Counted from the first letter of the stretch, positions 30,401-44,400 are shown. The stretch: DNA of 64,000 nt from Apus apus (GCF_020740795.1 NC_067291.1:13396780-13460779), one strand, 5' to 3'. Notes: generated by a model from the sequence alone, not told the origin. Numbers and translations are program-made.

Positions 30401-33400
30401 ACAGAATGGTACAATATTTCTGTACTGACTATTCATGAATTAACTCTATTGAGACATGCTTATCTTACAAGCTACAACAAAGCAAAATCACCTGCAATTA
30501 AAAAAAAAAACAAACGAAAACACAAAAACCAAAACACAGTGCTTACCATTCATGGCCTTCTCTGGAGACTCTTCTACAACACCAGTGTCACAACCTGGAT
30601 CAGAAGACCTCAAGAAACAGCCAACATTTTTGCCTTAGCATGCTACTGACAGTTACAAAATTGGAACTTACAATAAAGACTGAAAAAGCAATACTCTATT
30701 CTACAACATTATACTGCTTTAGGGGCTACTTGAAGTGAGCAATTGGTAAGCACTTTGCCTCCTATTAACTTCTGATTATGGGGAACTGTGTAGCTGTGGT
30801 ACAGGTAACAGTTCTACATGGAAATGAATTTTAAATTTCAGCCTGGACTTCACAAATCACAGCCCAGAAGCCCTTCAAGCAGCACATAAACCTTAACAGC
30901 AGTTTGCTGCAGGATTTCAAGTACCCTGACTTCCATGATGAAGCCAAGAACATTTCTCCACTTTCACACAATAGAATTTGCCCACCGCTGGTTCTCCTGC
31001 TGTAGATGAAGATGACACTTTGACCCCAAAGACAACACCTGGTTCTTGTGCTCTCAGCCTTTAACTAAACATCCAGTACTTACTAAGTAAATTCAGGAGT
31101 AGCTTACTCACCGGCCTTTGATCTGTTTCTGTAGTAATCTCCTAGAGACCTGCTTATGTAAGGGTGTTTCTGCAACTCTCTTGGTCAATAACTTGCGATG
31201 ATCTACAAATCAAGCAAGAGCTGTAACACTGCACAATTACAAAGCAGTTGAGACAAATAAATATTTTTGTACAGGTTTATGTAAGGATGACAGCCAACAT
31301 GGAATAACTGAGCACTCATAAGCTATCCTTGTATATTTCAGAGTCCAGTGTCTGCACTCCCTCAACATTTATAGTTCAGACTGTGTCAGACATTTAACCT
31401 ACTAATATAATTTTTATTCTTCATCTTTCCTTCACAGGTCTGTTTTTAACCAAGCATTTTAACACTTGTTTTCTTTACAAGGTGTAGAATTGTCAGTAAA
31501 AAATAGGCTTCTGTTTCAATACCATCCTGTTCACTATCCAAACACTAGAGCACTGATCTAAAAATATTTTCTTCTTCACTAAAAAGAGTTATTCGTTGTT
31601 TCATAGAACTGAGGACACAAAAATTAGACATTTTGGCAAAAGCTTTTCCACAGCAATCCTACATGTGCAAGTCATGCCCTACCTTTAGAGCCTTCATCAG
31701 GGCCTTTGTACCGTAGACCTTCCACAGCAGACACTGACTGGCTTCTGGGCATCTTCTTCATGGACCTTTTTGATGGTGAAGCTATCTTTTCATTGAACAG
31801 GTTCCTCCTTACCTTTGTAACTTCTGTGAGGCAAGACAGAGAAAGAAGTTACTGGATTAAAAGGAAAAGGGGAAAAAAGAAAAATTACAGAAAGATCATT
31901 TTGTCAGGCTACTATCGAGATGGGAACATCACATAACAGTGCAGAAAAACAACTTTTTGGAAGCCACAAAACACTGAAAAATTGTTTTTTGGCACCTAGA
32001 ATGTCTTCTCCTAAATCCACCCTAGACTTCTCTTACATATTTGGATTATTTGCATTATTCTAGCAATAAGATACAAGCAGATGCCATAGCAGAAAAAGCA
32101 TCCAGTCAATGTCCCAGAGTAACATCAAGTGAGCTACAACATCTCAACTGAAGCACACGTGGGCTCAGAGAATGCAGGGGGGATTGAATTTTGTGAAGTA
32201 TCTTGCAGAGAGAGATCCTGTTTCCAGATATAAGAGGTGACTCCTGTCCTCACTGGTTTTCTCTCAGGACAGAAGATAGAAATATCCACAAGATTCAAGG
32301 AAAAATTGAAAGGGTTTTGTTTTTTTTTTTGCAGCCTAAGTGAGTTAGGTATTCTACATGTGAGCACACACATTTTTTTCCTCAAAGGTTTTGCAGAATT
32401 CAGTCAAACCTCCTTCAGATTTCCAACCTGCTTCAGCATAATTTCATCACAGCTCACTAACATTTACAGGAAGAACATGTGCCAAAGACACACCTTTCCA
32501 TGGAAAAGCTAGAAGTCAATATACCTTGCACTGCTTCTTTCTGCAACGAAGGCATCAGTTGGGACTTCTCAGAGGCAAGGTAAGAACTTGAGTTCTCCTG
32601 AAACACACAAAAAATTAGCCTCACAGGCAGTTTAATGTTATATTTAATTATTATATGAACTGTAAGCTCTGAACCACACATTATTGCAATTCCCCCTTCA
32701 AAATGATGTTGCTCGCTGCACAGCTATTCAGGAAATACTTACTAAGTGAATACAGAGTAAGAGTTTTAACATTTGAGTGTCACTTCACAATGTTGCTGCT
32801 CCCATGCAGAACCAACACCCACACAATCCTTCTGTAAAAGTTTTACCTTTCTGACAGGATTCTTGGCTGTCTTTGAAACCTCAATTTGACGCAGGTTCTG
32901 TGGTGCTTCTGTCATGCTCCTGTGTCTGGCTAATACATTATTCCTTTAGAAAGTACACAAACATGAAGTTAAAATAAGATAGGGACAGATACCAACCTAA
33001 CGACAATTGAACTCGTGTTTCACTCTAGACACAGGATGTTTTCACCTAAATTCAGACTGCAAATTCTGTGTTGGAGCCTCAACTTAGGTTACAACATTGA
33101 AAGACAATTTGCAATATAAACAGCTAAACCTCACTTTCATGTTGGTATTAAAACTTATTTCACAATTTGCTAAAATACACACAAGGCCTCCAGAATAGAA
33201 GTCTACAGTAAATCTTGGGTTTAACCTTAACTACATAGGGTCACCTACTGCAGAGTAGGTCATCATCTTCCTCTCATGGAAGATGCTGATGAACTCTACT
33301 TGTGCCTAAGATACACACACAGCATCAAGATTACACTTTCATATAGTCAACAATAGTAAGTTAGTAAAAAACCAGGAGCCCTTAATATTTCTCTCAGGCT

Positions 33401-36400
33401 TGCAGAGCTACCAGCAGGTGCCCGCTAGCCCCCGCCAGCTATCCAACAGCAGAAACAAAGATGACTGAGCCATAGTTTAGAGAACTCCTCAGCCACAGCT
33501 CAGGCAACAACAAGCTGCCTCCTATTTTGAATTATTACCTTCTCTTTCTGGCAGATCGGGTGCGGAGCTCCTCCAGCTGATCGCTCTCAGTGCGTAGGGA
33601 AAAGGTGCTGGGAGTTAGGGCAGATGATAAAGACAATGGAAGACCTGGAGACTTGCTATCCAGAGTCACAGAGTCATCACTGAAGAAGTCTGAAGGCAGA
33701 ACAGATGCCAGCTTTGGGGGTATTTGTATACCAAGACCATAGTAAATATCTCCAAGGGTCTTCGGTATAGAATTCATATACCTAGAGCAGAGAGAGCCCA
33801 CATTAAATACAATCCCCCAACAAAAACTGTCAGTTTCAGTCCCAAGGTTTGAACTACATTTTTGTTTTTAAGTGGCAATAAAAAAACAGTGAAAATCAAC
33901 TGGGCTTTCATTAGTTTACTTATCGACTACTTTTTCTATCAAGATCAAATGTAACAGGCAGAACATGACGATGCTGTAAATGAAAGCTGTAAATTGCTGT
34001 TTACTCAAAGATACCCAACCAAAACCACAGCCCCTAGCAACACTTAAATCATCCTAAAGAACTTACAATTCTAGTATTTCCTCCAGAAATTTTGTAAGAT
34101 ACCCTGGGTCTTCAGTCAGACTTAAAATGCGCAGCAGATCTGTCATCTGGAAGAGAAAGCAAGTTAAGCAGGTGAGACTTGCAACACCAGATACTATTTT
34201 TCAGCAAGGAATATAATATGGCTACAGTAAAATCAAGGGAAAGCAGGTTCCAGGTCTGCATTTCCAGTGCCATCCAGAAACACAATCTGGTCTATAATTT
34301 ACTTGCCTCTTCTAACAGCTGCTCCATTTCATCAGTGTTGCTTTGCAGTGAAGGACACTGAAGACAGAGCTCAAGGCGCAAAAATACCTGAAGTCGGCAC
34401 CTAAGGGAACAAGCACTCGTGTTCACTGCCTTTTTTCTGCTGGAAACAGCATATTTACTGCAAAAGGTATGCTCAAAACAGCAATGGGAGGGGAACTGGC
34501 TCCTTTTGACAGCATAATTAGGTTTGCATTTCATTCTGGTGGCAGGGGAGACTGCCTCACTTCAGGTACAGGCTGCCATGTTTATCACACAGCAGGTGTA
34601 TATTTGCAATTAATAAAATATTTTTACTGTGGCTAGATATTCTCTTTGGAATATCTACTCCATGTAAATACTTTTCCACTTGTACAAAAAACCACCATTA
34701 CAAACTGCTAAGCAACTCCCCAGTACCACAGAGATTGAAGTAAATAGAGTCTCATACTCTCTGACTTTAGTCTCCTTCTGTGAGCCATGCTGTTGTCTGA
34801 GCATTTTGCTGGTTTTCAGGAGATGGTTTCTGACTCTTTCCACACAAGCCACCTGCAAGCACACAATTACAGCAAAAACTTCAAGTCAGTTCCCTGTCTG
34901 CATGATAGGTTTTTACCCCCTCCTCTCTTATTTTAGAACCAGCTCAGGTGTTTTTTTTCTCCTTTCAGGAAAGGAATTCTCTTTTTCTTTCAGTAGCAAA
35001 GTCACACTGACATGAAACAGAACAACTTATAGCTTGAAATGACAGAGAAGGTCACTTCCAGTTTCAGGCCTTCTTCTGTGACTGTGAATTTGTCTTCCAC
35101 AGCATTTTTTTTCCATTATTTACAAATTTACCAATTTTGGTTTCAGTGAGTTACAATCTTTAATGTTATTTATAGGCTTCAATTAAGAAAGACCTTGAAT
35201 TGTTTCTCATTCCTGAAGAAGCAGTAGGTCTAGATTTGCCACCTAAAGCATAACCAGAAGAGGCACCTTTTTTTAAAAACATGGTTTGCAATAATGTGTT
35301 TTTTAAAATACCGTCTTTGAGTAAGTGAAATCAGAATGAATTAGGCCAATGTAAATGAAAAAGATGTCTGTTGCAGTCTTTCCCAAGAGTGCAAACTGAT
35401 AACTGAACTGGATTTCCCTACATTCTTTACAGCTACCTACAGCTTTTCACTACTTAGTTAGTGGTTGTGCTTTTAACTATGGGTAACTGTGCATAAAAAG
35501 CATCAGTTAACATGAAGGAAAGGTAGCCTGAAGTAGCAAAAACTTTGATTTCCAGATCAGTAGCAACCCTGCCCATGTGCTCATACCTACCTCTTTCTCT
35601 TCAGCATTTTTTACTTTCAAGAACCTTTTAATGGCCACAATCATATGCTGGGCACACACAGATGAAACAGCTCCCTCAGCAACAGACTTCTGGTAGCTTG
35701 CAGTTAAATGGGACTGCAGTTCCTCCTCAGTTTTGAAGTCTGCAAGGGAAATGGTCTGGGTTAGCTACATATTTTTTTTTATACACACACAAATATATAT
35801 ATACACACACAAATATATATATAATAGAAACTGAGAGAAGAGTGGAAAAAAAACAACAAGAAGAAGATCCAGCAATTCAAACATTAATCTGCTCCCCAGC
35901 ACCTAATTCTCCATTATCATCTTTCCCTCTCCCTTCCAGAAAAATCCCATATGACCTCCTACAAATATCAGGACTCCCAACTGAACACACACCTATTAAG
36001 ATTTTAAGTGTTTTTTCCTTTTCTTCCACCTTGTCATCCAATCTTTTTGCTGAAAGCTTCTGTGGAACCTTCTCATTCGCTGTTGGTGGCACATCATCAG
36101 GTTGACACTTTTGAGCTTTTACATTCAGTCTTGCTACGTTGAGCATCTGCAGGGATCTGGACATGGTCTTCATCTTCTGCCTGACTGGAGTTCGGGGAAC
36201 CCCACCTGTCACACCAGAAAAAGGAAGTTCTACCATCAGACACTGGGGCAGGAACTCCATCCAAGAGCATGATATCAAATTCTGTGTTACTGTCAAGTGA
36301 GATTAGTAACCTTTACTGGGGGGGGGGGGAAATGGTCCAAAAGGTTTGTATTTCTCCATGAAACAGATGTACCAGCAACATAGCAGGCATCTACTTCTCC

Positions 36401-39400
36401 AAGTAAAAACTCCCAAGCTCTGCATGTTGCTTTTTTAACAAGTTTATTTTTGGTCACTGTGCAGCCTTGAATTAAAGAGTCATTTGGGCTGTACTAAACA
36501 ACAACCCCAGTGTTAACATGTAGATAATACTCTCTCTAAATAAAAAGTACCTAAAGCATGTCACTACTCAGGACAGTACACATTTCTAGGGTTCATGCAT
36601 CAGAAATGTCTTCTGAGAATTCTTTAGCCTCTTTAATTGATCATGTGCACATATAACCCCAAACTGTACATACGTTTCTTTTTCCCATTTCCTGGTCCAA
36701 CTGCAGCAGATCCTTCACTGAATTTTCTCCGATAGAGCTCAGATAGACCTTCTGAGAGTTCCACTTCAGATTGGTCTGTGTCATCCTTCCCATTAGCACA
36801 AGGAATCTGCAGAAGCCTATATAAAACCATTTGATACAGTTATAAAAAATGATGGGAGTAGGAGGCACATCCCTTGATCCCAGTGGACACAAATCAGGAT
36901 TGATATGTGCCATTCCTGGGGAAGCATAACAATATACTGCAAGCAACACATGCTAGTACTCTTCCAATGCCTGCTCCCCAAAACTCTGAAGAGATACAAA
37001 AAACCCAAACCACTCTCTTAAAAGGATCACATGGAGCTGGAAACAAGAACTGCCTGATGTACAGTGCATATGCCACTGAACCACACCCCAAACTTACAGG
37101 AGTTTGTGCTACCTAAGCTATCCTGCAGCTGGCCTTTTTATGTTAATGCCTCACCCAGCAAGCTCTTTGAAGCAAGCAGGCTTATTGGTTCCTCCTAAAT
37201 ACCAACTGTGGTAACAGCCACTGCCTTCAGTACCTAACAGTGGATCTTACCAAACCACAAGACGAGCTGAAGTCTGACATTTCCCCAAGTACATTAGGTC
37301 ATTTTAAGTAACCTATAACACACTTGAAACTGCCAGGACCTGAAACCACACAACCTGCTACCCAACCCAGCCATTTTTCCCAGTTCCTCTTGTCTATACA
37401 CCAAGAAATAAGAAGCAAAAGAACACAGTAAACTGAGCACAGATACAAAAGCATTAGGAGGAGCAACACTACAGCTACACCCCCTTAAGAGGAAGCAGAA
37501 CTCCGTTATTATTACTCAGAGATTTGTTTCAGAAAAAAAATACCTGAATGACTCCATTAGATCTGAGCTTGCTCCACAATGGTTGGATGAAGGATACCAT
37601 GTTTCAAGTACTGAAGGATGCCAGCCACCTGTGTGGGACAGCTCCCTTTGGACCCACTCTGGCACAGAAGTTTCTTCTCCTGTGAACAGACACACCCAAA
37701 AATCAGAAGGAAGCTAAATGAAGTGCCAAAAGGTCACACCCTTCACAGAGGCTCTAAACCAAAGGTTTCTAAATGGTTGCACCTGGAGGGGCAATTCAAT
37801 AGCCAATACATCAGGTGGGGGGATTTGTAAGATTCATTCTGACACAAAAGAGGTGAACTACAGCAGCCTCCTTGCAGCCACACCCAAAGACTTCACTGGC
37901 CAGGGATGGCCTAGGGGACACATTGTAGGAAATCTCATTCTAAAAACTTATCCCCAAGCACAAGCAGCTGTGCTTTACCTACAAGCCAATGGAAGCTACT
38001 GCTCTGTCAATCAAACAGGTATATCAGCACAGATTTCTGCATCACAGCACAAGGCCTGAGCCACAGAAGACAAGACAAATTAACAAATCTGGGGACAAAA
38101 GTTCCAAACATTAGACTCCTCACCGAGGAAATAATTAGTTTGAGATTCTTCCACTCTAAATCAGGTATAGAGATAATCAAAAGATGTTAAGTTCTGCATT
38201 TCCAGACACCTACCCATATTGGCCAGACAATCTTCCACCAACGTGTCAATTTTACTCAACACACTACATACAACATCAGGGATGCAGAGAGCATGGTCCT
38301 GGGGAGAGTCCTCCACAACAGTTCCCTCAAGGTTGCGTCGCTGAACTTCAGCCTTGTTCTCAGCACTGAGTATGGCCAGAAGTGCAGAGCTCTCAGAAAG
38401 TGGTGACAGAACAGCAGTGCAGGGGCACCAAGCTTTATCTAAAGAGACCTCAGCAACCTAATTAAAACAAAAAAGGAAGTTTACAGTATCTAAAAATAGA
38501 GAGACCTAAGCAGTACAGATTCTTTACAAACAGGTTATAGATTCACACAATTTTCTAAAGAATGTTCTGAATTTAGCTCCAAATTAGCAATTTGCAGTGA
38601 CACAAATCCCACTGTTGTCTTCAGAACATGATACACTGTCACCCCATTTGTCACAGCTGACTTCAGAGCAGATATTAGTTTAAGGCAAAGGAAGATTTAC
38701 CATGTGAAGTTCTTCAGTCACTAGAGTCCTTAGCAGTTGGTTAAACAGTGACTCCTTATGTCCAGCCCCCAGGCTCTGCAGTATCCAGCTCTCTGTGAGG
38801 AACTGACTGGCCTGCATTGAGCTCCATCCTGTCAGGCTTCCCCTCAGGAAGATATTGACTGGACAATCAAGTTGTCTTTGGCTCATGGTTAGGGGTTCCA
38901 GGATCACAGCACAGCTTTCCTGCTTCTTTCCTCCTGCACAAGGATAAAGCAAAAGTCCTAAAGCTTGTAAAACAGGATTTTTGTCTAGATGAAGAGACAA
39001 CTTAAATGGAAGAAAAAAAAAATTCAGAGATTAAACTAGGAATAATGCTACTGTAAGTGTATTGCAGAAATTATCTTCCCAAGCCCTAAGCTGAGTGCAT
39101 GAAGGGACCACTGAAGAGACAATGCACACTTCATGTTGCTTTAAAGATAACCTGCTTTCTTTTGAAGGGACTTTTTAATTTGTACTTTCAGTTTAGCCAA
39201 ACTGAAGCTGAGACAAAGCATGTAGAAGAATAGAGTGTACATCTATATAAGGTGGGAACAGCAAAAGCTCTTCAGGCATCCAAGCTATTGGAAAAAGGGA
39301 AGACTGAAGAGACTGAATCAGAAATACAAGATTATAGGTCTCATAGCAGAGAAACCAAAGCACATGCAGGACTTTTTTTTTTTTTTTAGAAGAAGAACTT

Positions 39401-40907
39401 AGGCTCTTAAATCTCTGGAATTATTCCTACACATACTGTTCACAAGGGCAACTCAGCAAGGACCCTGCATGAGAGATCACTTATTACTCTGCACACCTAT
39501 TTCTTTTTTTATTATTACCAGGCAGGCTGAGAAAGATGGTTCCCTCTTGCTGGGGGAACACTGCTTGAAACACATCAGGCTTGGAGAACAGGCAGTTCAA
39601 GGTGGCATCCAAGGGCAGAAATGTGGTCCAAGGCACAGTTTGTGGCACTGGTGAACTGGGGTCTCCAAGAAAGCCAGGAGCAAGACCTGCCCTGTGGTGA
39701 CTCAAGCTTTGCACTAAGGCTTCAGACGGCAAAATGGTGCCCCCCACCTGACGGAGCAATTCAAACATTGTCCAGTATCCAACCTGGTCTGGGGAGTCCA
39801 TCACCTGAAACAAAGTAACAGAGAGGCCTCAAGTCAATGTTGGCACGTGATAAACCGCAGCTGAACACAGATTATGAGCTTCTAGGTGAAACTGCATAAG
39901 AAACACATACAGGAACCCAATAAAGAAAATACTCTTCCCACTGAATTAAGAGGCAACCAATATTTCCAGGCATGTATCTAGAGACCTGAAGTGTCAAGAC
40001 TGTTTATCTGCAGCTCTAACTCAAAGCACAAGCCAACCCATCACTAAACACTCAACAGCTACTCAGTTATTCATGTATCTCCACCTCCACCGGGAAAACC
40101 ACCGTTCCAGCTTTCAGACTCTCCCTGAACACGACAAGGCAGCAAAGCCAGGACCCTTCCCGCCCACTCAAAGCCCGTAACTGCTCTCCCCTCTCATCCG
40201 GGAGGGCAACACAGGAGATGGCTGCACGCTGAGCGGCACGACCCCGTCACCTGAGACCACTCGGCAGTGTCCACCCAGAAGAGCGTGATTTTCTGGTCCG
40301 CAAGCAGCTCCCGGACGCTCCTGGGCAGCAGTTTCTCCGCCAGCTCCTGGGCCGTGGGCGGCCGGCACGGGGAGGAAGGGGCGTCGCTCCCCCAGACGAA
40401 GCGCCGCAGCTCCCTCCGCGAGTGGGGGCACGGCGAGAAGAGGAACACGGCGTTCACAAAGCCCTCGGGAGGGTCCTGGCTCTCCGGGGGCTCGGCGGCG
40501 CCCGGCCCCGTCCTGCGGCTCCTGCGGAGCGGCTTGGCGGGGGACGCGATCTCCGGGCGGTCCCACTGGAAGCCGAGGAGCGTCTCCTTCAGGCCGCTGT
40601 GGGTGAGGGCGGCGCGGGGGGCCGGCCCGGGCAGCCCGGCGGGGGGGCCCCGCGCCCCGAACCGCTCCGCCAGCTCCTCCTCGAAGCGGGCCCAGGCGCC
40701 GGGCCCCGGCGTGCGGAACCCGCCGCCCCGCCAGGCCCCGCCGCGGCCCCCGAGAGAGTCGAAGAACCTGAAGGCCCAGCGGAGGCGGCTCAGCCCGAAG
40801 CGGCAGCCCAGGTGGTTGAGGAGCCGCAGGGCGCCGCGCTGCAGCCGCGCCCGCCGGCCCGGCCCGCCCGTGTCCAGCAGGAACACCAGGCTGTGCGAGC
40901 CGGCCAT
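24467..40907 (-). CDS. TICRR: Treslin/TICRR, replication-origin firing factor (Sld3 homologue)
   Basis: Links CDK activity to CMG helicase activation by binding TOPBP1. Coding exons, minus strand: 40907-40251, 39804-39519, 38933-38701, 38457-38214, 37679-37544, 36816-36674, 36205-35993, 35739-35591, 34852-34758, 34400-34307, 34146-34067, 33781-33539, 32943-32847, 32597-32525, 31823-31683, 31202-31112, 30608-30547, 29911-29762, 29055-28898, 28697-26402, 25072-24959, 24585-24467. Phases close to give 1957 aa (human 1910). Family marks: N-terminal vWA-like LLDTGG, DSIPKTLG-like [30 protein letters not shown]-like [15 protein letters not shown]. The two CDK sites that bind TOPBP1 BRCTs are kept: AETP (T974, human T969) and EESPEK (S1006, human S1001). 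Long basic S/T-P-rich C-terminus in exon 20, ending [18 protein letters not shown]; human has a few more residues (MGTWLEDL). Intron 10 uses a GC donor. Start is the ATG in the CpG-rich first exon. Confidence 0.96.
34301..34306 (-). promoter_or_regulatory. TICRR: GC-AG splice donor, TICRR intron 10
   Basis: On the minus strand the donor reads AGAG|GCAAGT. Joining here to the exon starting at 34146 gives QLLEE followed by MTDLLRIL, which lines up with human QVVEEVTDLLRM, so the GC donor is required by both frame and homology. Confidence 0.85.
35781..35824. repeat. AC/AT microsatellite, duplicated 20-bp unit, TICRR intron 7
   Basis: Two exact copies of a 20-base unit (atacacacacaaatatatat at 35781-35800 and 35801-35820) follow a T-run. 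The mixed (AC)n(AT)n composition makes it a likely length polymorphism inside the intron before the exon at 35739-35591. Confidence 0.9.
36318..36330 (+). repeat. G homopolymer in TICRR intron 6
   Basis: An uninterrupted run of about a dozen G on the plus strand (C on the TICRR sense strand), just upstream of the exon ending at 36205. It may be assembly- or length-unstable. Confidence 0.85.
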
Positions 40908-41460
40908 GGCGCGCGCCCCGCGCCGCTCCCGCCGCCCCGGCCGCGCGCGCCCCGATTGGCTGCGGCCGAGCGCCCGCCCCCCGGCCCCTCGCTCCCCATT
41001 GGCCCGCGCCGCCCCGGGCGGCAGGAGGGGGAGGGCGGGGCGCTGCCGAAGGTTCAAGCGGCGCCCTCCGCTGATTGGCTGGCCTCTGAGGGCGCGAGGG
41101 CGGTCGCGGCGCCCCTATTGGTCAGGGCGCGTGACGGCAGCGGAGGCGGGTCCCGCCCCCCGCGCGCCGAGGCCGGGTTCAAACCTGGAGCCGTCGGGGC
41201 GTGACGTCACGGCCGGGCTGTCACTGCCCGCCCCGGCGGGAGCCCGGGCGGCGGCACCCGGGGCTGCTCCGCGCCTTCCCGGGGCTGCTCCGCGCCCCGC
41301 GCCTCCCCGGGGCTCAGCACGGAGCCGGGGGGGAGGTGGCGGGTGCCTGGCCGGGGCTGCTGCCCGGGGGGTCACGGACAAAGACCCTGGGCTGCCCCAG
41401 CCGGCACGGGCGCTGGCGGGCAGGGTGAGACCCGAGCGTGGGGGGGTCCCGCAGGGAGGA
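40200..41460. promoter_or_regulatory. TICRR: CpG-rich promoter of TICRR
   Basis: Very GC- and CpG-rich DNA covers the first TICRR exon and about 550 bases upstream. Four ATTGG words on the plus strand (40955-40959, 40998-41002, 41074-41078, 41117-41121) are CCAAT boxes on the TICRR strand. A TTTGAA (minus strand, 41178-41183) matches the CHR element of cell-cycle genes. NF-Y plus CHR/E2F control is usual for G1/S-G2 genes and fits a replication factor, but the sites are inferred from words alone. No TATA box is seen. Confidence 0.75.
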
Positions 41461-44400
41461 GGGACCAGAGGTGCCCGCGCAGCCTTCTCCCCAGAGCCTG
41501 ACCGCCCCAGCCTAAACCGGTGCCGCCCGCAGCCCGGCGTGTTTATAAAGCAACAAAGGCAAGCGGGCAATAAACCACCCGTTCGGCTCGGGTGGTGACT
41601 GTGAACACAAGGAGGTTTCATGAGCTGGAACGAGGGGCTGATCCACTTGAGCGCGCAGGAGAAACCTGCCACCAAGAGCAAGGGAAGGACACCAGGTCTC
41701 CCTGGCTGAGCGGGCGCTGAGCAGCCCGCAGTCTGAGGGACACGGGCTCTCTGGGGAGCTGTGGGTCCCTCCTCCTGGCTGGGGGTTCCTCTTGGCCCCA
41801 TGAGACGTCTGACGCTGCTTGTCAATAAATCACTCGCTCGTGTGAGCCCCGAGGAAGCCAGTCGTGTCCCCACCGCCGTGGCCCAGCTGCAGGCGTCCGT
41901 CGAGGACGCTCAGAGGAGTGTGACCAAAGCCTGCCCTATCACGCTCCACGTGGGACCAGAAAAAAACCTGGGGCATGGGGGGAGTTTCCCAGCAAAGCCT
42001 GGCAGCTCCTGACACTGGAATTGCCAAGGGTTGCTCAAGCTTGCTCCTTTTCTGCTCACTCCAGTGTATCTGCTGTTGAAGCCCATCCAGCTCTCGGGAA
42101 AGCCATCGGAGATGTTGGCTGTGCCCTGGTGAGCTGTGCGTTCCCAGCATGACAGCCACAGTTGCTCACACCTCTGCTTCTCACGCTGTCCTGCACTTGT
42201 GCTGCTCACAGAGATGTTCGCCCTCTCCCTGCTCCCCAAGGACATGGGCCTCTCTCTCAAGCAGAGCCCTTGGATTCCCTCTGGACAATCATTTACCTGC
42301 TTATAAACGCAGGTTCCTGGGAGGAAGGAGAGGGCACAAGAAAAATCAGTTTAAGATTGGGCTCACGTTGGATTGGAAATTTGATCCAAATAGGGGTGGG
42401 TTTTTTAACTTTAAAAAGTCTTGCTTTATTTTGACCTTCTCCCAACATTTCTCTGAGTGATATTTAATGCCGAGGACTTAAAAAAGGGCTGAGAAAACCC
42501 AGACCTGAATGAAATGTTTCATCTCCCACCACTCCGTCCGACCCCAGTGAAAAGTCTATTTGCCATTCTGCTGTGCCAGGCAAAAAAGGCTTTGCTTCGG
42601 TTTGACCAAGGTGCTTTGCTCTCAGGACACTCCTCAAGGACCTGCAAAAGCAACAAGTCACCTTTGATGCCCCAAGACTCACTTGTGCTGTGGGAAAGCT
42701 TCTGAGCCTCCCATATCATCGTTCTCCACCCCACGTGCCCAAAGGCTACTGGTAGTGGCTGCTGCTGCTTTGTCCACTCGTTCTGGAAGAGCAAGTCAAG
42801 CTGGGAAAAGGGCCTCTTGGTAGATCTCCACACTGTTGCCTGAGAAGAGAGGGAGCTGCAAGAGGGGAAGTGGGCAAGCTGGGAGGGTTGGCTGTGCTTC
42901 TGGGATGTCAAAATCCTTGCAGGTGGGTTTGGCCTGGGTGTAGCATGACACAGGGGGTCACTGGTTCCTCCATGGGAGGCAAATTCCTCTGCTCTCTGTC
43001 TTAATGGACTGGAATTTGATCTGCTTCCCTCCTCTCCAGGGTGAGGCTGCCCTGAGGCCTCCAGGCAAGAGGGAGGGATTTCCGTGCACTTGAGATTTTG
43101 TTTTTACATCTCTGAAGTATTTTTAGTGCTCGTAAAAGTGAGAAACTGGGACAGACCCAGCTGAGACCAGTACTGTACAACCCTCACCCAGAGCCTTCCC
43201 AAGGCAACTGAGACCTGACTGCTGCCAGCCTGGTCCCACGTCTCCAAAGCAGAAGGACAAATGTCCCTGCCCCTCTTCCCCCACCATCATCCTGATGATT
43301 TTTTTTTTCCAAACCTTGCCACTTTTATGGGTGCTAGACGTAATGTTCCCAATTCAGCAGTGGAGCAGGCAAGCATTGCTTCCAGCCCACAACGTGCTGG
43401 CTCACACTGGCATGGAGTTTCCAGCTGAGCTTTTAAGCAAGTTGATATTTGTGACTTGGGCACAGTGAAATCTGCCCCGTGTGTCCTACCACACAGTTAG
43501 GTACCTTGTAGGATGCATGCAGAAGATTTGTCCTAAGCCATTGCAGGAAGCCATCTGTCAGCATCAGGGCAGGGACCTGTGCTGGAACAGCCCTGTCATC
43601 CTTTCCAGTGTTACCCTGGCCCTGCCAAGCAGCCTGGAGAGAAGCTGGTCCTTTAATGGTCTCTCCCAGTGTGGGCAGCCAGCGGAGCATGCCGGTCCCA
43701 TGGGACAGCAGCGGCCAAGTGCTGATCTGCAGGTCGATAAGGAGGGGCAGCACAAGGCAGTGCAGCAAGGTGAGACTATCACACCAGGAGAGAAGCCATT
43801 AGCCTCTGTCCTCAGCCTCCAGACATGGGGGAGAGGGGCTGGAGACAACAGGTGGGACAGAGCTCCTGGGCTGTGCAAGAGTTTCACAAGCTGCTTCTCT
43901 GGAGAGGCTGCTGTTGCAGAGACACCACGGATAACAAAAGCTCTGCAGTTTGGTTTCTACTGCTATAGGGTAATCACAGACCATAACTGCTGGTAGCTAC
44001 ACTACCTTAGCTCCTTTATGTTATAAAATCCTCCTCTGTGCCTCTGTGTTGTCTTTTTCAAGGCTAAAATTTGCTCTAGGGTACGGCTGAAGACAGGTCC
44101 TACCACGTAGCTGGCAGGAGAACATGCAACTATCAACAGTGCTTCTAGTGATTAGGGCTCAGGGGTTGTTTAGGGATTTCAGCCTCTTTCTAGCTGGAGA
44201 TCTCTTCTTCCCTGCTGCGTAGAGCTGAGACCACCCTGCAGAAACCCTGTGTACTGGGAGACCCAAAAACACAGTGGATGGGCCCTGAGCAGCATCGCTC
44301 AAGGCAGTGCTGGTCCTCAGGACAACAGCAACATCCATCTTGCTGTAGGTGTCCCCACCAAGTGACCCCAGTCCAGCCCAAGCTGGCTCAAGCTCTGCTC

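Noticed and set aside
41176-41185. GGTTCAAACC, like a tRNA B box
   Set aside because: No A box or cloverleaf arms at the right distance; it lies in the TICRR CpG island and is better read as a CHR-like word.
40267-41598. 443-codon plus-strand open frame over the TICRR promoter
   Set aside because: It is antisense to TICRR exon 1, is made of Arg/Pro/Ala-rich CpG-island translation and has no family features. The long frame is a composition effect.
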